A stretch of 64,000 bases of DNA. It comes from Tachypleus tridentatus. Taxonomy: Eukaryota; Arthropoda; Merostomata; Xiphosura; Limulidae. Below the pieces are notes generated by a model. The model had not been told where the DNA came from. It was given only the letters and a program-made list of their open reading frames with translations, and made no database searches. The DNA is taken from positions 43,580,348 to 43,644,347 of the forward strand of contig NC_134825.1 in NCBI RefSeq assembly GCF_004210375.1. Direction: 5' to 3'. Shown here piece after piece: positions 57,893 through 64,000 of this stretch; within the stretch, counting starts at the first letter, position 1, and each line of letters starts with the position of its first letter. The translations under genes and the position numbers were made by a program.

Positions 57893-58115
57893 CTTGTTTG
57901 TTTGTTTGTTTTTTAATTTCACACAAAACTACTCGAGGGCTATCTGCGCTAGCCTTCCCTAATTTAGCAGTGTAAGACTAGAGGGATGACAGAGAGTCAT
58001 TACCACCCACTGCCAACTCTTGGGCTACTCTTTTACCAACAAATAGTGGGATTGACCATCATATTATAACACCCCCATGGCTGAAAAGGCGAGCATGTTT
58101 GGTGCAACAAGGATA
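57893..58115 (-). repeat. SINE-A, lacking its head
   Basis: Reverse orientation, from TTGTTTGTTTGTTTGTTTTT to GGTGCAACAAGGATAC. The tRNA-derived 5' part is missing, as expected for 5' truncation during reverse transcription. Confidence 0.88.
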
Positions 58116-59035
58116 CTTTACTCAAGCTATTCACTAATTACAGAAACCTATAATGAAATTTTGAAAGTTTCATGAATAAAAAAAATGAATGTTGAAGAAA
58201 ACCAAGTAAAATCTGTAAACTCATGAACAGTTCAATATCACCAAATATCACATATTCTAATTCAAAACTCTAGTACATTGTCTTATGTTTGTCTAAAATA
58301 AGTCAGTAATTTATGGTTTTGTTTTGCTTAGATTAGTAACAAGCCTACCAGTATTTTATTTTAAATATACCAGATTAAATATATCTCACCATTACCACCA
58401 ATGGAACACTTATTGCATCCTGTTTTTCACTTGGTGTGGTATAGGTCCTACAATTACTTCCAATTTATATGAAACATCACACACAAATATTTCAGTCCTA
58501 AAAACAGAACACATTCTCTCAAATCATTATGCACATCATGTTTTTCTTCATGACAAACTGATAGTGATGCACATACAGTAATCAATAATAACTAACATTT
58601 CTTTCATAAACATCCCTATATAACTCTAAATATACCATGTTACTGTACTGCCATCTATGAGATTATAAGTTATAACTTTATTATTTTTGTACTTAAATAC
58701 AAAATTGAGCAGAAGCAAGCCATTTTCATCACAAGCCAAAAGAACTGGATCATGCATCATGCTTTCAGCTGCAGTTATATTAACACACACACACTATTAT
58801 AGCAAACAATGAAACAAATTTACTATCATAGTCATGTATACCAACACCCTCCATGTATAACACAGCTTCACTATGTCAGCATCAGAGTTTTTAACAAATG
58901 GACAACTCTTCATCATCTGGCAAAATAATCAACTTATGTTACTCTGATGATACTACACACACACACAAAGAGATTATTCCTGCAAATGTTGTAATACAAT
59001 CTGTCTTCCATGTTTCCAAGTAGTGGCAACAGTTA

Positions 59036-59277
59036 GTATGAGAAAATGAGGTATAGACATAAAAAGAGGTGAAAACTGCTGTTCAGTCTTTAAGACATGG
59101 TGGTTTACTGATGATCTGTTTTTTTACTTAGATTTGAGGATCCATAATGAAAGAAAAACGATTCACTGCCCACTAACCCAATCCACAATGGGACCCTATA
59201 AGAGCATACAGATGCAATGCCAGGATTCCAAAAGCACTATATCCAATCACCAGCATCCACAACACCCATTAGAATGT
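59036..59277. repeat. Inverted duplication, left arm (242 bp)
   Basis: The reverse complement of this segment matches 59954-60196 nearly base for base (only a few differences by eye, roughly 95% or better). It starts with GTATGAGAAAATGAGG and ends with CATTAGAATGT. The arms enclose 676 bp that include the truncated UXS1-like exon. High identity points to a recent event. Confidence 0.9.
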
Positions 59278-59312
59278 CCAACACTAGTACTCAGTTGACC
59301 CTGAGTAGAAAC

Positions 59313-59447
59313 TTCTTCAACAGTATATTCATCAAGATTTCCTAAATTGACAGGTTGTGAATAATTTCCATTCATTAATGCAACAAGTCCTTCCACAAGA
59401 TCAGAGATATACTGAAAGGCTCGAGTCTGTTTTCCTGAGCCATAAAT
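59313..59447 (-). pseudogene. UXS1: UXS1-like exon (YGSGKQTRAF), 3' end lost or divergent
   Basis: After the acceptor cttcag, 45 codons read IYGSGKQTRAFQYISDLVEG, LVALMNGNYSQPVNLGNLDE and YTVEE. This is a clear match to the UXS1 segment that starts YGSG and contains RAFQY and PVNLGN. The family then continues with FAQ..IK, but here the frame goes to VSTQGQLSTSVG and on into a repeat arm. A weak donor (GAAGAA|gtttct) would end the exon at 59313, so lawful splicing cannot be excluded. Confidence 0.85.
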
Positions 59448-59683
59448 CTGAAGGAAAACATTCTTATTATTTCTTTTTTCTATTATGAAAGTTGCTCAAG
59501 TATGTGGTAACATCATAAATACTTTGGCTAAAATATACTTAATTTATTTCAATACTACTTTTTGTATATCAGAGTAGATGATGTATAATATACTCTAGAA
59601 ACTATAAATGTTTAAGAAACAAGATTAACACTGTGGTGAAGTAATTCTTGATGACAAGAAACACACTTGAAATAAAAATGTAT

Positions 59684-59815
59684 CTCAGAATGGCTGATAT
59701 GGGTATTAACATTTTATTAATAAGGAGAGAACAACATTAAGATGACCTAGGAAAGTCAAAATGTCGTTCTCACCTTATCAATGAAAGTGTTAATACCCAT
59801 ACCAGTCATTCTGAG
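59684..59815. mobile_element. Hairpin (MITE-like) element between the inverted arms
   Basis: Two arms of about 52 bp, 59684-59735 and 59764-59815, are imperfect reverse complements sharing CTCAGAATG, TATGGGTATTAACA and GAGAAC. A 28-bp loop lies between them. The 15-mer ACAAGATTAACACTG occurs on both sides (59619-59633 and 59818-59832), which may be a target duplication or part of the element. Confidence 0.7.
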
Positions 59816-59953
59816 TGACAAGATTAACACTGATATCTCTTTACTTTTTTGCTTCTTCATAATTACGCCTATTAACACGAGAAAAAAATTCATCAAAGCT
59901 TACAAAGTCATTAGTTACTATGAATATGATACAACTATCATACATTTTCTAAT

Positions 59954-60196
59954 ACATTCTAATGGGTGTTGTGGATGCTGGTGTTTGGATATAGTGCTTT
60001 TGGAATCCTGGCATTGCATCTGTATCCTCTTATAGGGTCCCATGGTGGATTGGGTCAGTGGGCAGTGAATCGTTTTTCTTTCATTATGGATCCACAAATC
60101 TAAGTAAAAAAAACAGATCATCAGTAAACCACCATGTCTTAAAGACTGAACAGCAGTTTTCACCTCTTTTTATGTCTATACCTCATTTTCTCATAC
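59954..60196. repeat. Inverted duplication, right arm (243 bp)
   Basis: The partner of 59036-59277 in opposite orientation. A pentanucleotide array follows directly on its outer side. Open frames on either strand within the arms do not match a known protein. Confidence 0.9.
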
Positions 60197-60199
60197 TAT

Positions 60200-60236
60200 T
60201 TTCATACATATCATATCATATCATATCATATCATAC
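60200..60236. repeat. ATCAT pentanucleotide microsatellite
   Basis: About six tandem copies of a CATAT/ATCAT unit follow the right arm of the inverted duplication. Confidence 0.85.
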
Positions 60237-60472
60237 ATTTTCTCATATTGGTGCTAATAATCTCTCAAAAGTCTGCAGGAAAATAAACATAAATTATTTT
60301 ATTAATAGAATATTTGGTGATGTATTCATATAAAATCATTGGTATTTGGACAAGATATTCTGTAGCACAAATAAAAGTTAATTATGTACCTGTGTGATTA
60401 ATTTTAAGTAGTAATGTCACTAATATATACATATATATATACAAATTTGATCACTTGATCACCACAACATAC

Positions 60473-60592
60473 CATTATTGGAATATTTTGTAAGGCTTGA
60501 ATAATAAAATTGTTGACTACATATCCACCATTAATGTGCATTCAAGAGCCATAGGTGTTAAAGACCTGAGCCACTCTTATACCAACTTTTTC
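60473..60592 (-). pseudogene. UXS1: UXS1-like exon with in-frame TGA
   Basis: Forty codons, exactly the family length here, between acceptor aacacag|GAA and donor ATG|gtatgt. They read EKVGIRVAQVFNTYGS, stop, then MHINGGYVVNNFIIQALQ. Family members have ARIFNTFGPRMHMNDGRVVSNF at this place. The stop at 60542-60544 replaces Arg and fits CGA to TGA. Other conserved positions have also drifted (R to Q, P to S, D to G and R to Y), which suggests relaxed selection rather than a single sequencing error. Confidence 0.88.
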
Positions 60593-60837
60593 CTGTGTTT
60601 AAAGCAAAAATTAAACCTATAATACATTTTGCTTTCAAAAAATCTAATAAATAGAAATATTTTACAGATGAAGAAACTAAATATTCTGTCAAAGTAAAAC
60701 AACATGTAAAATGGTACTCTTTATTTTATATGTGTCTTACATACTGTTTAAACTGTTTCTTACTACATATCTTAAACTTTGAACTTAATATTGTTCATTG
60801 CTAATACATATATTACTTTTGTTTCTTTTCTTCTTTC

Positions 60838-60960
60838 ATTGCAGTTAAGCAAAAAGCTACACAATGGAATATCAGTGCTGTGCCTACTATAGGTATGAAA
60901 ACTTGATTTTTCTCTTTATAAGCCCATAACCATACTACTAAACCACTAAGATGGGTACGT
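60838..60960 (-). repeat. SINE-B, diverged
   Basis: Reverse orientation: GCAGTTAAGCAAAAAGCTAC, GTGCTGTGCCTACTATAGGT and ACTACTAAACCACTAAGATG. Confidence 0.7.
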
Positions 60961-61391
60961 AGATTACGTGAGTCATATTATATTGTAAGTTGACACTTCA
61001 GGCAACATACAGATATAAAAATATTCCTTTTCTGTATGTCAACTAAAGGGAAATTTTAACTTTTTTACTTTTTTTAATCTTCAAATAAGCAACTTGTTTT
61101 TATACCATTCACTGCTGGTGGAATCCTCATATATTTCATCCTATTTAACAGTTCTGTAACTTCACTTATACTCAATATAAGGAACTTATCAAAAAATCAC
61201 TCATTTGCTAAGTAAAATACATAGAAAATTCATCAAAATTACTGCAATACTGATGGTATATTTCTTTATGTTTGTCTGTATGGCCCTCACTATTAAGCAC
61301 TCTGTTGCCAACAAAATCCTGAATGTACAAATAATTAAGTGCATAAAGATTTAGAAGACTAGGTTTTAAAAATTGGTTGGGTCCAATTCTA

Positions 61392-61630
61392 CAGGGTGTT
61401 TGGAAAGTAACTGTGCAGTTTTGTAATCATATTGTATTCAGTCTATTTCAAGCCAGCAACTGATAGCGGTGTTTAGAAACAAAATAAGAAGGATCCAGGC
61501 CTGTATTGATGCCAACAGAGGTCACTTTCAACATTGTTTATAATATTTATCATATTTACCTTTTGTATTCTATATTGAAACATGTCTGTTAATAAATATA
61601 TAAGTGCACAATGACTTTCCGAACACCCTG
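61392..61630. mobile_element. MITE with mariner-like ends (239 bp)
   Basis: The ends are CAGGGTGTTTGGAAAGT and the reverse complement of CAGGGTGTTCGGAAAGT, with TA on each side. There is no coding capacity. It lies in an intron of the UXS1-like gene. TA target duplications and CAGGGTG ends are typical of Tc1/mariner-derived elements. Confidence 0.8.
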
Positions 61631-63872
61631 TAGAATTAAACAAGGAAAGAAACGAATTCACCAACTAAATTAGTTTAGTTCAAGGTACTTAATAAAAGTA
61701 ATTTAGTATTTGTTTTAACTCACAATATTAACAAATGACCATCAAAATGCAGATTTTAAAAAGGAGGAAAAAAATTATTATTCTCTTACACCTCTGGCTT
61801 TGAAGAAAAAAAAATGAACTGTTTTATGAATAAATTTAATATCATGTGGTAAGATTCAAAATAATCAACACCCAGAAAATCTACTACAAGTAAGAAAACA
61901 AAGATGAGAGTGATACAATAAAAAAAAAGTTACCAACTGTGTTCGATACATGTTTGGTCAAGAATACATCTATAAAGGAATATTACAAAGACAAATATGT
62001 TAACATGAAAGTAAGTCTTACGTTGTCCGGATCAGTAAAGATGATAATAAAACTAGATGTTAGCTTCAAAGATGATGATCAAGGAAATAACTGTAAATTA
62101 AAATCAATTGTACACCTCATTTAGGGCTAAACCAAACTCTTAGAAACTCTTCTAAATAGTTATTCCCTAGATTATCTTCATTTTGTTAAATTAAAGTGAT
62201 GAATGCATCTGTATTTATTAGTTTATTACTAATTGTTATACTTTTTATTTTGTTACATGTATACAACAAAAATAAAGCAAGTTTAAAGTCCTAACTTATA
62301 AAAAGAACAGTTTAGTCCACTTATTTGTAGAGAAGATATCAGAACTGTAAAAGATTAAGTTTTGTTTTACTAACACATGGAGGATAAGTTTTGTTCTCTT
62401 TCTAAGATAGTAATTTAAAGCTGTTTCATTGTTGTTGATTGTAACAGTTGCATAATATTTGACAAAGACTCTAGCAAAGGAGTAAAAAAAACCGCTAAAA
62501 TAAATATTTTAACATGAGAAAAATTTGACAGTCTTCTTAATTTAGTTTTATAAATTGTTATGAGTCTAAAAAGCATTTATGAATTTCTAATACACACAGC
62601 TTATTGTCATTTCTTCATTTGCATTCATAAAATTTAATTGAAACACAAACACTTCAAATATAGAGCACTACAACTGATTTCTTAGCAAATATATGACTAA
62701 TAAGGATATAAAACCATTATGTTACATAACAATATTATGCCTGAAAACTAGGCTTCTTAAGATCTTTGTCTTACAACCCACACATATTTTATGACCCTCG
62801 ATACATCATGTTTCCATGTTATTTCAGTAATATCACAAAATCAGCAGTGCTATATGATGAGATATTTGTAATTAACATTAAAGTCAATTTTTATATATTA
62901 ACTTTCACAGTCGTATTACTTGACCTTTATTTTCTCCAAGAAACACTTCAATAACAACAAGTAAAACTGCAGGCCTTATGATATCACAATCCAGTACACA
63001 TTGTTAAAATATTACATTATCTGGCACACTGTTTAAACTTATACAAATCGATATTATTTGCAAAAGTTTACTTCTTTTAGAAATTATGTATAGCTGTTTC
63101 AAAGAAGTGCCTGAGAAGTCGGAGAAAAATCCACTGTATGGCTTCACTGCATTTAAATTTCCAGCCAAAGTAATTACATCAACAAAATAATCAAGCATGG
63201 GACCCAGAAAATTGCTTTATTTCTATTATACAGAATACAAAACAAAAACTTAAATCACGATACAGTTAAATTGTTGAATTGCATTTTATCATAAACATGT
63301 TTCTGATGTAATTATTAAACAAAAAAAATTACAATCCATATAAAGAAGAACAAGAGATCTAAAACAAATAGAATGCAAGATAGAATTGTGGTCCTAACTT
63401 TAAGATGATATACTTATGATTTATTAATTGAATTTTATACAGAATTTGTGGCACAAGTAACTTCAAACATTCATTGCTTTCAAACTATTTGTGTTAAAAA
63501 TAAGTAACAAACATGTACCAAACCACACGATTCCATATGTTTTGCATATTAAAAATGTTTTATTTTGTACAAAACTTCCCAAATGAAAATTACAATTAAA
63601 GATAAAAATAAACTTAGGTTTAACAATTTGGATTTTTTACATTGATTTATAAACAACTTATGTTAATGACATTTATATCAGAAAAAAACCTAATCCTAAC
63701 ACTGAATATTTCACTTACAGCAAAAAGAAAAACAAAAATCTATTTCATAATAAAATAAATAACATACAATAAACTGATATACTGACACAAGCTGCATGGA
63801 ACATCTTCAACAATTATAGATTCAAAAACATGGTTATCAAAAATGAGAAAATATGACCAATGAAACCAATAC

Positions 63873-64000
63873 CTTTCTTGCATAAGCATAACAGAGGGTC
63901 TCAGCCGCACGTTTTCCTTCATCATAACAACCTCTTGGACCAATTGGATTGACATGTCCCCAGTAATATTTTGACTGAGGATGAATCTCAGGATTACCAT
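63873..64000 (-). CDS. UXS1: UXS1-like exon with catalytic Tyr-x-x-x-Lys
   Basis: Read from 63998 down, 42 codons give [33 protein letters not shown] and LCYAYARK. This is very close to UXS1 of other animals, where the same stretch includes the [11 protein letters not shown] motif and the catalytic YDEGK. The donor is AAG|gtattg and the phase is 0. The exon runs off the right edge. No damage is seen in it. Confidence 0.92.

Larger units (their letters stand above)
55237..59312 (-). other. UXS1-like intron region with a missing exon
   Basis: An exon for the segment around DDPxxRKPD and LGWEP is expected here but was not found by eye on the minus strand. The region holds a degraded SINE-A (57215-57450), a 3' part of a SINE-A (57893-58115), the left inverted-duplication arm and two unassigned minus-strand open frames at 55957-56145 and 56667-56870. 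Confidence 0.6.
60593..63872 (-). other. UXS1-like intron (catalytic exon to TGA exon)
   Basis: This 3.3-kb AT-rich intron holds a SINE-B at 60838-60960 and the MITE at 61392-61630. Nothing else was recognised. The small open frames at 61939-62124 (+) and 63004-63198 (-) have no recognisable similarity. Confidence 0.75.
55165..64000 (-). pseudogene. UXS1: UDP-glucuronate decarboxylase (UXS1) homologue, damaged, 5' part beyond window
   Basis: UXS1 is an SDR-family enzyme, a type II membrane protein of ER/Golgi, that turns UDP-glucuronate into UDP-xylose, the donor that starts glycosaminoglycan linkers. Four minus-strand exons match the family in order: 63873-64000, 60473-60592, 59313-59447 and 55165-55236. 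The first has the catalytic YDEGK (Tyr-x-x-x-Lys). Damage: an in-frame TGA at 60542-60544 where the family has the Arg of NTFGPRMH; similarity of the third exon stops after TVEE, about 35 bp before an inverted repeat; and the exon that should encode DDPxxRKPD...LGWEP was not found between 55237 and 59312. Splice sites are otherwise intact and introns are kept, so it is not a retrocopy. It may be a duplicated pseudogene or a recently lost gene; an assembly error is possible. Confidence 0.82.

Noticed and set aside
60542-60544. TGA as a selenocysteine or readthrough codon in the UXS1-like exon
   Set aside because: The family has Arg, not Cys or Sec, at this place, no SECIS-like structure was noticed, and the gene has other damage.

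Overview
This is a 64 kb piece of an AT-rich, intron-rich, repeat-rich eukaryotic nuclear genome. The two protein genes are animal genes. The dominant dispersed repeat is a tRNA-derived SINE of about 270 bp that I associate with horseshoe crabs (Xiphosura). An arthropod, most likely a horseshoe crab, is therefore my inference; it rests on recognising the SINE and was not tested by any search.

Layout. From 1 to about 10.2 kb there is no host gene. This part holds SINE copies, a 104-bp tandem duplication, other repeat pairs and a mariner-type transposon (3786-5096) whose single reading frame is broken by three TAG stops. From 10471 to 38159 on the + strand lies a matrix metalloproteinase gene that I could assemble completely: 11 exons, all splice phases consistent, 591 residues. 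It has a signal peptide, a prodomain with a cysteine switch, a furin site, a zinc catalytic domain, an acidic hinge, a four-bladed hemopexin domain, a long stalk and a hydrophobic C-terminus of the GPI-anchor type. Upstream of its ATG are an AP-1 consensus site and an E-box. Its introns hold SINEs, a LINE reverse-transcriptase remnant (22069-23020), a 44-bp minisatellite inside a larger decayed array (about 20.1-21.85 kb) and other repeats.

From 38.2 to 55 kb there is no recognisable host gene. The region holds a decayed Tc1-like element with about 170-bp terminal inverted repeats (46717-48102), a possible piggyBac relic, a Pro/Thr/Lys-rich frame that may come from a retroelement (50167-50541, minus strand) and many SINEs, one with a perfect 13-bp target-site duplication.

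From 55165 to the right edge, on the minus strand, is a UDP-glucuronate decarboxylase (UXS1) homologue running in from beyond the window. Four exons are visible. One has an in-frame TGA where the family has Arg. Another loses family similarity about 35 bp before one arm of a 242-bp inverted duplication. At least one downstream exon could not be found. I read it as a pseudogene, or a damaged duplicate, of UXS1.

The two genes have unrelated roles: the protease remodels extracellular matrix at the cell surface, while UXS1 makes UDP-xylose in the secretory pathway for proteoglycan linkers. I found no operon, no CRISPR array, no stand-alone functional tRNA or rRNA gene, and no new multi-gene system.
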